From Carettochelys insculpta (Eukaryota; Chordata; Testudines; Carettochelyidae), in the NCBI RefSeq assembly GCF_033958435.1, contig NC_134138.1, positions 9,808,001 to 9,872,000 on the forward strand: DNA of 64,000 nucleotides. Direction: 5' to 3'. Below, piece after piece: positions 10,536 to 22,055 of this stretch. The translations under genes were made by a program, and so were the position numbers. How positions within the stretch are numbered: position 1 is the first letter of the stretch; every line of letters begins with the position of its first letter. Below the pieces are notes generated by a model. That model was not told the origin of the DNA. It was given only the letters and a program-made list of their open reading frames with translations, and did no database searches.

Positions 10536-13500
10536 GAGTGAGGTTTGGACCAGGAATCCTTAGCACGAAAGCACAGACATTGAACTATCTGTGATCTTAA
10601 AGGAGGTAAATTAGCTGGCAGGACTAGCATAGGCCATTATACTTTATATGGACTAGTCATTATCACAAGGTTTTTACTTCCGAGGAGTCAAGTCAGAAGT
10701 GAGCAGATAGAAGGATAAAGGAATCCTGCCCTCAGGGACTGTGGGATTACATGGGAGGATTATCAAAATTGCATTCCATAACCCTTCACCTGTAACTCTA
10801 CTGCAAAGTAGGTAGGTTTGAGCTCACTTTATACCAAAATCCAAGCTCTCACCTGTACCCTAGCTGGGCAAGGAGCCCTGGATTCTGAACACCTACACAG
10901 CCAGGTTTTTAAAGTTTTGAGTGTGAACAGAAGGGAGTTTGGGTAAACTCTTCCATGGAGATATGTTGTGATCCAAGAACCTCTTGGTGCCAACTAGCAA
11001 GGAGTACAGAAACAGTGCATGGGGGCTACAGACATCTCCTGAGTCTGGTATTTACATCCTAGCTCACCAAAAGGATGTCCTGAGAGGTCTCATAAAAACC
11101 AGTACCACATGGATCATGGCACAGCCCACGTACAGAAGTTGTGTAAGGAGTTACTTCAACTTTTTTCCTAGTCTGTGGCCAGGGACTTGCTATCAGCAAA
11201 AGTGAAAACAGGTGTTCTGTCAGACAAGACTTGTTTATTTAGTTGAAGTTCACCTGAAAGGTTTGTTTGGAGAACAAAAAAGACACCCTGTTATTCTTCA
11301 CCAAGAAAGTGAACAGCCTGCGAGTTTACTTTTTTGCGGAATTGTCTCAGCCAGGTTTGGATGAAAACACTAGAGAGAGTTTTGGGTGAAATAAGCCTCT
11401 TTAGACCAGAGATTAACCTGTAAGTTAAGGTTCATCTCTTGCTAGTATGTTACAATTTTGTTTTATACGTAAGCTGTTTATCTCCAGTATCCTTCCTCAT
11501 TGACCTTGGAATCTCTGCACTTTGCGCGCACAATATTCTTGCTTTCACTATACATATAACTAAGTGCTCTGATAGTAAGTAAGGTGATGGTGCTGAGTGA
11601 CTCTTACAAGCTGGCATGAACTATTCCTTTTGGCAGAGCAGGTCCGATAATTCTGACAGCGTCCAGTGGATAACGGGCTGCACGTGGTGGAACACTGAGA
11701 GAACTTGAGGCTTGAGCTGTGTGTTTCATGAGCCTGTACAGAGAGATTGAGGCTGCTGGAGGTCTAGAAGGCAGAGAGGGTGGTTTCAAGGAGCTGATCC
11801 ACAGCAGGCATGAATAAGACTGTCTCGTGCTAAGGGCACAAGGGAGTGAGATGCCTCACAACTCTGAGTACACCTAGAGAGTGTCACACATACTCTAATA
11901 GGGGCAAAACACATACTTTACAAATGTGTTACACATGGGCATCTAATTGTCTTCTGGCAATCAGACTTCCTTCAAGCCTTGCATTGCCTGTCTAATACAG
12001 AGGCCAGGGTGTGTTGTTCTCTCTAAAAAAAGGTTAATTCAACTTTAAACAATATACAGGCACAAAATCATACAAAAAAGAAAGATGCTGAGGTAGGAAA
12101 GATACCAAGCTAAGAAGTCACTGATAATAAAGTATTACCTCGTGGAATGGGAAAAATATTAAATGAGATATTTAGTTATAGGATTCCTAACGTTTAAAAG
12201 CTGTTCCATCTTGTCATGCTTGAGAACCACTCTCAGATTGTTCAATTAAGAAGTGAATAGATTCAGTGGTCTAGAATATGAACTTGTGCAGTCACCTTTC
12301 TGATTTCGAAAGCTGCTTTTAATGTCTAAGGTTATTGCATACTAGTGACTGCTATTTCATGTTGCATGTAAAATGTACTTTGCTGTAGTAAAATAAAGTA
12401 GTTGGTAATTGGCAAGTTCTTTTATGGTGGTCGCTGTGCGTGAGAGTTTTTTGTTTATGAACTTTTCCATCATCAGAAATTTTTTTTATTAGTGCATGTT
12501 TCATCGAATGATCTCATAAACTGGTTGGTGAAACTAGATTAATTGGGTCCTGGACACCTTGAAATAAGATGTGAATAAATGTGTTGGCTGCTACCTAACA
12601 GCAAATGTCATTAATGGACAGACCACTTTTGAACATCCTGAGCTCACCATGATGTATTGCAATAGGAGAGTGAGGACTGGAGGTAGACTTGACTTGACTT
12701 ACAACCTTGTACTCCAGGTGGAGCATAGGTCATCTACAAGGCTCCTCCACTTCACTTTGTCTCAGGACAGAACTTCTAGCTGACCCCAGAAGTACCCCAG
12801 TTGTCACACTTCAGTCTCGGTAGATCTTCTCTGTGTAGTCCATGGTCTTCCTCTTTTGCATTTTCCTTGCAGAGGCAGGCAAGTCAAAACGCAGCATGAA
12901 TGTTCCTGTAAGTGACATTCCATTCCACTGATAACCACCTGTCGATACTACCTGATATCACAACCTGTTCTTTTCTGATACAAGCTCATCTCCACACAGT
13001 CAGCTTTGTCAGATGAAATCCTCATCCTTTACTGTTTTGTCCAGATGAGGTGCATGTATATATTGATGGGGTGGTTGCATTATAAATTAGATTTTGCTTT
13101 CACATTGACCACTTCCAACTTGTCTTTTCACTATTCCAGAAGCTTCATCCACAGAGACTGAAGGAATTTGGCAGGATGATACACAGCTGCTTTGAAAGGC
13201 AGGGGGTGTTGTGGCTGGAAAAATTGTTTCGACCTCTTGCAGTGCTTTCAGGATTCTGCACTTAGGAAAGGTCCTGCTTGCATGAGGCACTGCTGAATGT
13301 AGGTTAAGAGCCCTGTGTGTCTACAACCCCTTCTTGGTCCTCCTTCAGAGAGTGGTTCATGTCTATGCTCTTGAGCTGCTCAGAGCCTGGTTGGTCTGGA
13401 GCTTCATTACCATTCTGTGGAATTCAGTTGCCTGGTTTGGGGCCATGAGTTAGGTCTAACTTGCCTCAGAGAAAGTGCAAGGCCTTGACTCTTAAAAGAA

Positions 13501-14224
13501 GATCATAAAAGGTGAGATCCTTGGTCACTGAGTAAGCTGCACTTGCGTCTGAAGTCCTCGACAGTGGCCTGGGAAGTAAGATGGAAATCTAAAATGGAGG
13601 GAAGGGAGACAGTGTATGGAAGAAAGGGAGAATAAGCAGCTATATGTCTTTCTGTGTGTAGCCAGCAGACAGCCATCTAATTCTTCCATCACTGTACTAC
13701 TTGCTTCACAATAAATTCTCTGAGAACTGAAATATGAGACAAATCCGCCCTGTCTGTATATTTGTGGAGGAGTGTTTTTATGGTAAATGTAATAGAGTCG
13801 CAGAAACTTATTTATGAAAGGGTGAATGGAAAGGAAGGGGCATCAAACTAATTGCAAATTAACCATGATCTCTAATAGCTTTGACCGGAGAAAGTGCAGT
13901 GGAGACCAATTAGCTACTTCATCTTTTTATTTGTTTTTAAGAAGCATAATGCTAAATTGATAAGTTGAGTCAAGGTCAGATAAAAATTGAGTATTTAATG
14001 TGTTACAAACTCCCTTGTTGCAGAGTGATGGGTAGAACGGTCTGGAAAGCGAAATCAAGTAGGATGGAACACTTCAGTTTTTCTCCTGTTAACCTAATAA
14101 CCTGAGATAAGAGAGCAGGCCTGCTTGGGAGAGTTAAAAGATTATTTGGATTACTGTTGTGCCTGGGGCCCCCAACACAGACCAAGTCCCTGTTTTAGCA
14201 TGTACTGGAGAAACTCATAGGGAG
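10536..14224. other. unassigned, mostly unique sequence
   Basis: About 3.7 kb without a recognised exon, RNA gene or clear mobile element. The stretch 12660-12900 ('caaggctcctccacttcact', 'tttgtctcagg') has the feel of an ancient LINE 3' region, but I cannot assign it. The rest is AT-rich and has only short frames. Confidence 0.45.
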
Positions 14225-14855
14225 AAACACATGGGAGATTAAGGTGGGGGATATGATCAAGGTCTATAAAATCATGACCGGTGTGGAGAAAGTAAATAAG
14301 GAAAAGTTATTTACTTGTTGCCATAACACGAGAATGAGGTCCCAGAAAAAGGGAGGGCCACAGCTGACAAGGTCTATTCAGCAAGGTGAAAATGGCCCAT
14401 TATCAACAGTAAGTATCAAAAGAGGAAAAAACACGTGTGATCAGACGGGGGATATGAGCCATTGTCAGAGTCTACTGGGGAGATCTTAACACCCAGGGCA
14501 GAGAAGCTGTCTTTGTAAGCTGCAAGTCACTTCCAGTCTGTGTTTAACCCTTGGTTAATGGAGTCAAATATGCAAATAAACTGCAGCTCAGAGATTTCTC
14601 TCTCCATTTGATTTTTGAAATTTCTTTGTTTCAGAACTGCCACCCTTCATTTCAGCGCCTCATTAATAATCTTCCAATGGCTATTTCAAAGTTTTGTGCC
14701 AGTATAGTCGTAGCCAGGGGTGGATCACTTGATGATTACCAGTTCTGTTAATTCCTCTGGGACACCTGGCATTGGCCACTGGTGGAAGATCGGATACTGG
14801 ATTAGATGGACCTTTGGTATGAGTGAGTGTGGCCATTCTTATGTTCTAACATTTT
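14225..14855 (+). mobile_element. decayed CR1, second lineage, in two pieces
   Basis: Piece one (about 14230-14335: 'ggtctataaaatcatgaccg', 'aataaggaaaagttatttac') matches 60945-61015 in the larger copy. Piece two (about 14735-14855: 'cattggccactggtgga', 'ggccattcttatgttct') matches its 3' end at 61300-61385. The sequence between has been replaced by unrelated repeat DNA (next feature). No coding capacity remains. Confidence 0.75.
14400..14650 (-). mobile_element. probable Penelope-type fragment inside the CR1
   Basis: The run from 'gtgtttaacccttggttaat' through 'gcagctcagagatttctctc' aligns by eye with the inner arm of the foldback element at about 9738-9788 (minus orientation). The similarity is moderate and gapped. 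Confidence 0.45.
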
Positions 14856-15118
14856 TTGCCTTGAACAGTTTACAGTCTAACTATGCAGGCTTAACAAATT
14901 GTGGGAGAGGGGCACAGAGAGATGCTGAGGATCACATACTCCAGAGACTTAACTCATCTCTCCTGAGTCCCACTGTCTTTGCTGCAAGAGTGTCTTCCTC
15001 TCATGACTGATAAATCCATAAATACCAATCACTGAGTAGTGGTCAATGCAGGTTTTTTCTAAAAGTGAGGGACTGGATTCCAACAGCATTACTGATGTTG
15101 AGTAACACCAGTCTCCAC
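14856..15118. other. unassigned; possible MIR relic
   Basis: 14870-14950 ('acagtttacagtctaac', 'gagaggggcacagagagatg') resembles the antisense body of an amniote MIR-type SINE, as at 21840-22055. Nothing else is recognised. Confidence 0.35.
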
Positions 15119-15368
15119 GGCCGTGTCTACACTACAAAAATAACTTCCAAGTAATGGACTTCAAAGCTGAGCATCTACACACACCTGACTTTGAAGTTAA
15201 ACTCCAAAGTAGGGCACTACTCCATTCCCAGGAATAGAGTAAGGATTTCGAAGTTGGGAAGTTAAGTTTGAAGTGAGGGAAAATGTGTATAGACTCTCTG
15301 CTGGCTACTGTGAAGTAGCGCCTAACTTCAAAATTAACTTCAAAGGTAGTTCCTAGTGTAGAGGCACC
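15119..15368. mobile_element. MITE, Harbinger-like (CTTCAAAGTTAA-type)
   Basis: Ends 'ggccgtgtctacactac' and 'gtagttcctagtgtagaggc' form imperfect terminal inverted repeats. The interior repeats 'gaagttaa'/'ttaacttc' words, so most of the 250 bp can fold back. Non-autonomous, no ORF of note. Confidence 0.65.
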
Positions 15369-15829
15369 CAGGAGTCCCATTGGGATTCCTGGCAGAGTAA
15401 GGCATTACTCAGAGTGAGTTGGATTGACTAAAACTAACAAACAAAATGAAAAGCAACACCTCTGCTTGGTCTGTCTGGGGACAGAGGCGAAATGAGATCA
15501 AATGATCCTGTTTCTAGCAAGGGTAATTTCATATAATAAAGTAATTGACAAAACTTTGGCTTACTCCAGACCAATGAAGTACATGATCGTTATAATCCCA
15601 TGACACAGGGTCAAAAAAGTTTGGGTCACTAAGTGTAGCATTGCTACATAAATGATCTGTTTTTTGTTGAATGGCTAGCTTTAGACATCTTGCACTTATC
15701 TGAGCAAAATCTGTTTGAGTAGAAACGTCTTGACACTGGAAGCTAAGTGAGGAATAATTTGGGGGCTAAATAAAGTGGAGTACCAGCAACAGGACTATGT
15801 TTCACACACCAAAAAAAAAATCAATATTG
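15369..15829. other. unassigned sequence
   Basis: AT-rich sequence with no recognised feature. Confidence 0.4.
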
Positions 15830-16085
15830 ATAAGGTGGAGGGTCCTATAGTAATTCCAAACACAAGGTTATTTGTGAGGTTTTTCCAGCAAATTGTCATT
15901 GCTTCTTTGGGTGAGGGAACAGGTGGAGAGTCTTTGGCTTTCATCTCATCAAAAAGAAGCGTAAGTTTTGGCGACAGAAGATCTGTAAATATTTTATAGA
16001 ATTCAGCAGGGAATCCATCTGGACCAGCATTCTTTTTTTAGCCGTCAGTTCTCTTATAGCTTAATTTTATCCACAGAGAACAGCA
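15830..16085 (-). mobile_element. L1-clade LINE fragment (RT segment)
   Basis: Reading leftward from about 16034, the minus strand encodes NAGPDGFPAEFYKIF and then DLLSPKLTLLFDEM in one frame. The GPDGFPAEFYK signature belongs to the first RT block of L1/Tx1-type ORF2 and differs from the CR1 form seen elsewhere in the window. A poly-T run near 16031-16037 disturbs the frame just upstream. Only about 250 bp survive, and there is no open frame of useful length. Confidence 0.7.
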
Positions 16086-16579
16086 ATCTGAAAACTTCTT
16101 GAACTGACTTTGAAGGTGCGTTTTGAAACATTCCCTCACCATAATGGAATAAAAGCAAGTTTTTTTTATTTAGAGCTGCTTAACATGGGCCTATCCCTCC
16201 CCTTTGCAGCTTGTACACACTTAGTTTTACAATCAAAACAGTTATTCACAGCATCTGCTATATGTAGGGGCCCTACTGAGTTCACAGTCCTTTTTGGTAA
16301 ATTTCATAGTCATAGGATTGGAAAAATTGTACATGTCATTTAATTTAAAAATTCACAGTGTTGTAACCATGGCGTCCCCAACCCAAAAGGAGACTGTGGG
16401 GAAGTAATACCACCTTTATTCCTATGCTGTTGGCAGAGGTGGGTCTAACCTGGCCCTGGGAGGGGCTTATGCAGGAAAAGAGGAAGTTTCATCCCTAAGC
16501 AGCCTGGATGGGAATAGTGGTTGGAATTCATTGCATAGTAGGCACCTTCCAGTATGAATCTGGATACAGGCTGAAACTC
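16086..16579. other. unassigned; short DNA-element fragment at 16262-16345
   Basis: The stretch 'ggggccctactgagttcaca' followed by 'aaatttcatagtcatagg' resembles the end of an abundant reptile DNA-transposon family (gccctaccaaattcac-type). The rest is unassigned. Confidence 0.35.
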
Positions 16580-17283
16580 CCATATCCATCATTCTCTCAT
16601 CTGGTAGCATCCGCTGTCAGGAAGGACAATGGATCCTGCAGAACCAGAGGATCCCAAGGCTAGGAGTAGGAGGCGTCAGCCAGCCCAGCAGCAGGAGCCC
16701 AGGGCAGGGCAGCCACAGATGGTCTGGCAGCAGGAGGGACTGGGGAGGGTAGCCAGCAGCAGTCACCAGGGAGCTGTAGAGACTGTTGTCCTGGGCTGGG
16801 AGCAGTGGACAGGACTGGCCGGGTGGGAAACCGACCTGGGGAAGCCACAGCAGAGGCTGGCTGGAAAGTCCCTAGCCTGGCAGCAATGGCTCATCCCCAG
16901 GGTTGAGTGGGAATTCACGGCTCCTGGAAGCCACAGCCAGGGCTGTGCAGGAAGCCGCACCCCCAGGAAGTGGCAGATCATCCCTGGGGTGGGTGGGAAG
17001 ACTTAGGCTGGGGAGTGGCAGCCCATTGCTGGGGCTGCACAGACAGCTGCAGCCTCGGTAAGCTGCGACTGGGGCTGGGTAGGAAGCTGCTTGGGAAAAC
17101 TGCGGCTGGAGAGGGGTGGCTGGGGCTGGGAGCTGAGGAGTCTGTGGAGGTGGGGAGTCAGGGCGTGGCGCCCCAGAGCAGGGGCTAGAATTCCAGCAGC
17201 AGGCATAATTGACCACCTGGTCTGGCAAAGTCCCTGTCCCAGGACTGTTCAGGTTCAAAGGGTGCCAGACCAGGGAGGTTGTA
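16580..17283. mobile_element. non-autonomous DNA element with GC-rich tandem core
   Basis: The right end 'gggtgccagaccagggaggt' is the inverted form of a 'cctccctggtctggcaccc' terminus also seen, diverged, at 51617 and 52256. The left end near 16592 ('ctctcatctggtagcatcc') is a weak match. Between them lies about 550 bp of degenerate G-rich repeats ('ggggctgggaggaagctgc'-like units). Open frames on both strands here (up to 128 aa) follow from composition. Confidence 0.5.
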
Positions 17284-17881
17284 CTAATAAAATATAGATC
17301 TTTGAATGCACGCTGTGAGGGTATAGAGAAATAGCCCTTCTCTTTGGGATTAGCTAGCCTTTATAGATCATCCAGAGCTGAGTTTCTAATCAGTAATTTT
17401 AAAGTTTTATGAGCCTTGGGAAGTATATAAAGTGCCATGGATCTGCATTCCTAGGCAGCATCGGGGCTCCCATCATTTTCACAGTGGAAGTGAAAGAGCA
17501 ACATGTGATAATACGTCTACTGAAAACCCCACTGCCCAGCTGAGTATCTTGTTTCTCTTCTTGGCTGGGGACAATAATTCATCTGAAGATCAGATTTTGC
17601 CACCGTTGGATTTCCAAAACTGGGATGTGTCTCTTGTATCAGTGCAATCAATCAGATTCAAGAGTGGTGTGTGTCCTTTAAGTTGATGTTCGGTTTGCCT
17701 TCTAGTTTCTGTACGGTACCAATACCAACCTTGGAAGAGCCTAGTGGTTCTTGTAATTTTCCCTTCTCTGAATATTCCTCAGAAGATGGAATATTTCCTT
17801 ATTTTTTCCATTGCTGTTTTCTCCTCTGAGTATTAAACAAGAGTATTTATTACCCGCTCAGCCAGCTGTGGGCTGAGAGTA
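17284..17881. other. unassigned sequence
   Basis: No repeat or exon recognised. Confidence 0.45.
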
Positions 17882-18265
17882 AATTCATAGACTCTGACGC
17901 CAGAAGGGACCAGCATGGTCATGCCCTCTGACCACCTGGACATGCAGATTGAAGTGGGAGTGAAAGTACATCTTGTAGAAAAATGCCTAATCTCATTTTA
18001 AAGACTCCAAATGACAGTGAATCCATCACCCATCTTGGCAAACTCTTCCAGTGTTTAATTGCCCACACAGCTAGGAAATTGAATCTTACTTCAAGGCTGA
18101 TTTGTCTAACTTCAGTTTCCAGCCATTACATGTTGCTATGCATTTGTCAGCAAGATTGACTGGCCCTCCACGATCACTTCTCCTTTTCATGCGTAAGTAC
18201 CGACACACAGAGATCAAGTCACCTGCCAGTCTTCTCCTTCCCTTGCTATTAAATCAGCAGCCCAA
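17882..18265 (-). mobile_element. CR1 LINE 3' portion, second lineage
   Basis: Antisense tail 'attcatagactctgacgcca' and 'gaagggaccagcatggtcat', then 'aatccatcacccatcttggc', 'tttgtctaacttcagtttcc' and 'agatcaagtcacctgccagt'. The body corresponds to the C-terminal ORF2 region. Heavily mutated and 5'-truncated. Confidence 0.8.
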
Positions 18266-18462
18266 AGGCTTTTAACTAGGAATCAGCCCATTTCCAGACT
18301 TATTTTTAATAGTATTCTGCAGAAGGAGGCTGGTGAAAAGGTTCTCTGTGAGCTAATCATAGGCCAGTCACATGGTTGCTGTAGGCACCCAGGGAGGGTG
18401 CAATATTCTGGCTACACAGAGCACCACTTTCGTATGAATAAGACTTTGCATTGTCCATCTGA

Positions 18463-18892
18463 GGATATGTCTATAGTTACCAGGAGATCGACCCGGTCAG
18501 AGTTGATCTTCTGGGGTTCCATTTTGTGTGCTTAGTGGGGATTGCACTATCAGGGCTCCACAGTCAACCCCTGTTTTTCGGTGGCCCTCTGTGAGGACTG
18601 ATAGATAAATTGATCCTGTATACCAGAAGAAAACAGCAGTCATGTAGCACTTTAAAGACAAACAAAATAATAATAATAATAAAACCAAAAATAAATATAA
18701 CAAAAACAATAATAAAATAATATAATAAAATAAAAACAAAAATAAAAGTAAAAAAATAAAATAATAACAGACTAACATGGCTGTCCCTCTGATCAATCCT
18801 AGATATGTTGATTCCAGCTATTCAGTTGATAATTGTCATAACTGGAATTGATATATCTAGGATCAACTTTCAGGTCTCGTGTAGATCTGGCC
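18463..18892. mobile_element. MITE, Harbinger-like (ACCAGGAGATCGACC-type), interrupted
   Basis: Left 'ggatatgtctatagttacca' and right 'gtgtagatctggcc' ends match the copies at 62110-62366 and 63233-63507. Flanks are TGA and TAA, consistent with a mutated 3-bp TWA duplication. A Penelope-type fragment splits it, so this MITE is older than that insertion. Confidence 0.75.
18616..18789 (-). mobile_element. Penelope-type terminal fragment nested in the MITE
   Basis: 'cagcagtcatgtagcacttt' starts the terminal repeat, and 'aacagactaacatggctgtc' is the distal-tail motif found at other copies. The middle is expanded into a roughly 110-bp A-rich (TAA)n-like tract (18661-18765). TGATC occurs at both junctions (18611-18615 and 18790-18794), a probable short target duplication. 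Confidence 0.65.
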
Positions 18893-19506
18893 TAAAGCTC
18901 TTAAAGCACTACAGTCTGAATTCTTGAGGTGGTGGTTTGTAGCCATATGTAATTGGTGAGTAAACAGAGTGATGGAGAGGTAATGACTTTCAGCTCAGAA
19001 TTCCTAGATCTAGTGAAAATCAAACCCTAAAAGCTCCAAAGTTAGTCTCCTGAATTGGAACCTAGGTGCCTGTATAATAACTGACAGTTTTCATTGTCTT
19101 TTAAAGGGAGCTTGTGGAGGCTCAAAGCTTCTGAAAACCAGGCTGCTAATCTGGGAGCCTAAAGATGGATTTCGGAGATAAATAGTCTGTGCCCATTTTT
19201 GAGAATTTTGGTCCCTTTGTTCAAAGCAAATCACCCCATATGAGAGGTCACGTTTGCAAACCCTGTTGCCTGAGGAACTGTTTGGTAAGAGGCTGTCCCT
19301 GGATGGAAGTCCTTACAGGCTAAATGGACAAGAGAAGGGAAAAGGTAGGAGGAGGAAGAGGTACAGAGAGTGGAAGTGAGTGACGTCATATGGTAGGGAA
19401 GCAGAACAAGGATTGTAACTCCCACTCTGATGCCCTGTCCACTGGTCTGAGCTGCCTCTGTGTGTGTGCATATGTGATGACTACTCTTTTGCCTGATTCT
19501 GGGCAT
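18893..19506. other. unassigned sequence
   Basis: No recognised feature. Confidence 0.4.
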
Positions 19507-19514
19507 CTCCAGAG

Positions 19515-19712
19515 CAGTGTACCCTATAAGCTAAGCATGTGGGCAGGCACCCAGGAGAAATTCATGTGCCACCCAGCTGATTAGTGGAGCACCCAGAGCC
19601 ACCCACAACCAGCCGCATGTGCTTCTATTGGTGGTGCACGTCCATATGCGAGTTGGTGCACATAATGAAATTTATTCCACACAGGCATGAAAAAAAAATA
19701 AAGGTAACACTG
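19515..19712. mobile_element. short hAT-like MITE with perfect 8-bp duplication
   Basis: Ends 'cagtgtaccctataagctaa' and 'ggtaacactg' are inverted repeats of the CAGTGTTCCC type. CTCCAGAG flanks both sides exactly (19507-19514 and 19713-19720), the 8-bp duplication typical of hAT transposition. The 198-bp interior shares 'ccacccagctgattag' and 'aaatttattcc' with two other copies (30495-30679 and 57894-58082). No coding capacity. Confidence 0.82.
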
Positions 19713-19784
19713 CTCCAGAGTTAAAAAAACCGTGAGTTTTTACAGCTGGAACTAAAGAGCCTGGCTCAATACCACGAAAAGACT

Positions 19785-19955
19785 CACAGAATCCCAGAAC
19801 ACTAGAACAAGAAGGGACCTCAGAAGGTCAACAGGTCCAGTCCCTGCCCTCACAGTATGATCAAGCACCATCTATATCCTCCCTATTAGATATTCATGCA
19901 ACCTGTTCTTAAATATTTCCAGTGATGGAGATTCTGCAACCGCCCAAGGCAATTC
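19785..19955 (-). mobile_element. CR1 LINE 3' end
   Basis: Antisense CR1 tail: 'cacagaatcccagaacacta', 'agggacctcagaaggtcaac', 'tgttcttaaatatttccagt', 'gatggagattctgcaac'. About 170 bp, truncated. Confidence 0.88.
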
Positions 19956-21075
19956 GGATATCCATGGCTCATTTTTGTGGATATGTAGATGTGGATGTGC
20001 ACGAGGCTCTATTAATATGGGGCTCCTTACATAGGCACTGACTCTGGGGCTGGAGCTACAGATGCCAGCTTTACTATGTGCTGGGGCAGGGGGAGTCACT
20101 GATCAAATCCTGGCTCTGACCCAGGCCCTACCCCACTCCACCCATTCCTCCCAGGCCTCTGGCTCTTCCCACCCTCTGTCCTTAGCCTGTCGTGCCCTTA
20201 CTGCCCCCCTAAGAACTCCTTGCATGCTGCGAAACAGCTGATCTTAGCAGGCAGAGGTGCTGATCCATGGGAATGCTGGTGGCAAGGTGCACTGGGGGTT
20301 GTGAGGAGCTGATGGGGGGCCACTGATGTATTATTGTGGCTCTTTGGCAATGTACATTGGTAAATCCTGGCTCCTTCTCAGGGTCCGGTTGGCTACCCCT
20401 GCATGGGAAGTTCCAGGACAGGAATGCATCCTGTAGAGAGACTAGAATGCAAAGCAAACATACTCATAAATGATGCAAACCACTCTTGAATCTGATTGAT
20501 TGTCTGATTTATTTTTATGTGTCTCCTTTTCTCTTCCCTTCAGCTCATCACTGATGCCTATTTATTTTTCTTTGTCAAATCTCCTTTATTCACCATTACT
20601 TTTTCTGCTCTTTCGCTTACTGTACATGCTATTTCACGCTTTTCATTTCATTCTTGAGAGTCAGTTTCATTTTCCAATAAAAACGCTTTTCTTCAGCACA
20701 GGCAGCTTGTAGCTGTAATTTTCCAGGGTATTTTTTTCCTGTCTGTGTATATTTGGATGTCTTCCAATATATATATGCATATATTTGGCAATATAACTCA
20801 AGAGAATGGTGCAAGAAGATATTTGAATTATAAGATTTTTGGACCACATCCTAAGTCCATTACAGAGTTTCCTTCATTGCTATTTATTCATTCGCTGTAA
20901 AATGACATTTTTATAAAGGTTTAAAAGAAAAAAAAATTGAACAAATGAAAAGAAAGTCATATTTAAAACTGCAGAATGGGAGAAAAATATATCCCATCAA
21001 ATCTGAAGTCCTGCCCCAGGCAGGTTAAATAGCAAGTAATCTGGTTAGCAAGCAACCATGAAAATGACTAATAAA
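19956..21075. other. unassigned sequence
   Basis: The part from 20480 to 21000 is strongly AT-rich. No repeat family or exon recognised. Confidence 0.45.
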
Positions 21076-21172
21076 ACCCAAGCAGTCCTGTAACACCTTA
21101 AAGACTACCAATTTTGTTTATTAAGTAAATGAGCTTTTGTGGGTAAGACCCACTTCATCAGATCATCAGTTT
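21076..21172 (-). mobile_element. Penelope-type terminal fragment
   Basis: 'aagcagtcctgtaacacctt', 'gagcttttgtgggtaagacc' and 'cacttcatcag' follow the minus-orientation terminal repeat. No inverted partner is found beside it. Confidence 0.7.
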
Positions 21173-21839
21173 TGCCTTAAGTTTATCAGGGGGTATCCTG
21201 GCAGCGCTGCTCCCATGGTTGTTTGCATGACTGGCAAGCTGCCTTGGGGAGCTGCTAATGCCAGTTACTCTTAGCACATGCATTATTTGAGGTTACTTTT
21301 TTGGCCATCTGTGCCCTCCCCACTCTCTGTTGAAGTTCAGACCATTGTTTTCCCCCTCTGCTTGTGCAACCCAAATCTACTCTCCTTCCAGCTGAACAGA
21401 GCTGGACAATATTTCTCTGCATCCCAGCATGTCCAGAGCCCTCCAGGGTTGTGAGGGTCTCCATCTGAGTGTGTTGCCACTGAATTCAACAGTAACAGGC
21501 CTGGGGGGTGAAACACCAATGGTTCTAATGACTTCTTTCTGGTTAGATCTCAGGGCCTGTATACATCCGTGAACCCTCTGCCACTTTTGAGATGAGACCA
21601 CTAGATCTTTTCCCCCTAGACCAGGTGTCATCTTGTGGATTCCCCTCACATTACCCTCTGGGGTTCTCTGCTTTCCTGACTACTCTTTTAACAGGTGATC
21701 TTCCTCTGTCCTGCAAGAGGCCCCAGGACTCTCTGCTAGATCTCTTCTCCTCTCTCTAAACGCCTTCCCACCTGACTTGACGCAATCAAAATGTATTCTG
21801 ATTTGAATGTGTATTGTAGCAGCTCTTACAAACCACAAC
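21173..21839. other. unassigned sequence
   Basis: Nothing recognised. Minus-strand frames (21255-21649) overlap each other and have no family signature. Confidence 0.4.
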
Positions 21840-22055
21840 CAAGGTCAGGGGACGCTGTGCTAGGTACTATGTATATGCATAGTAAGAGACAGTCCATGCC
21901 TTGAAGAGCTTATCATCTGAATAGAAGAGACACACAAAAGTGTGGGAGGAAAAACAGAGTCGAGAGGGGAAATAGCAAGGTGTCTCAGTAGTTCAGTAGC
22001 AGACCGGTGACTGAGATACAAGATTTCCCACCCACTAGACTCACTGCTGCCTCTC
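21840..22055 (-). mobile_element. MIR-type ancient SINE
   Basis: 'gacagtccatgccttgaaga', 'gcttatcatctgaatagaag', 'cacacaaaagtgtgggagga' and the terminal 'cccacccactagactcactg' follow the antisense order of an amniote tRNA-headed SINE body. Diverged. Confidence 0.55.

Noticed and set aside
16629..17258. Open frames up to 128 aa on both strands, possible exon
   Set aside because: The sequence is a degenerate G-rich repeat inside a DNA element; no splice sites or conserved domain.
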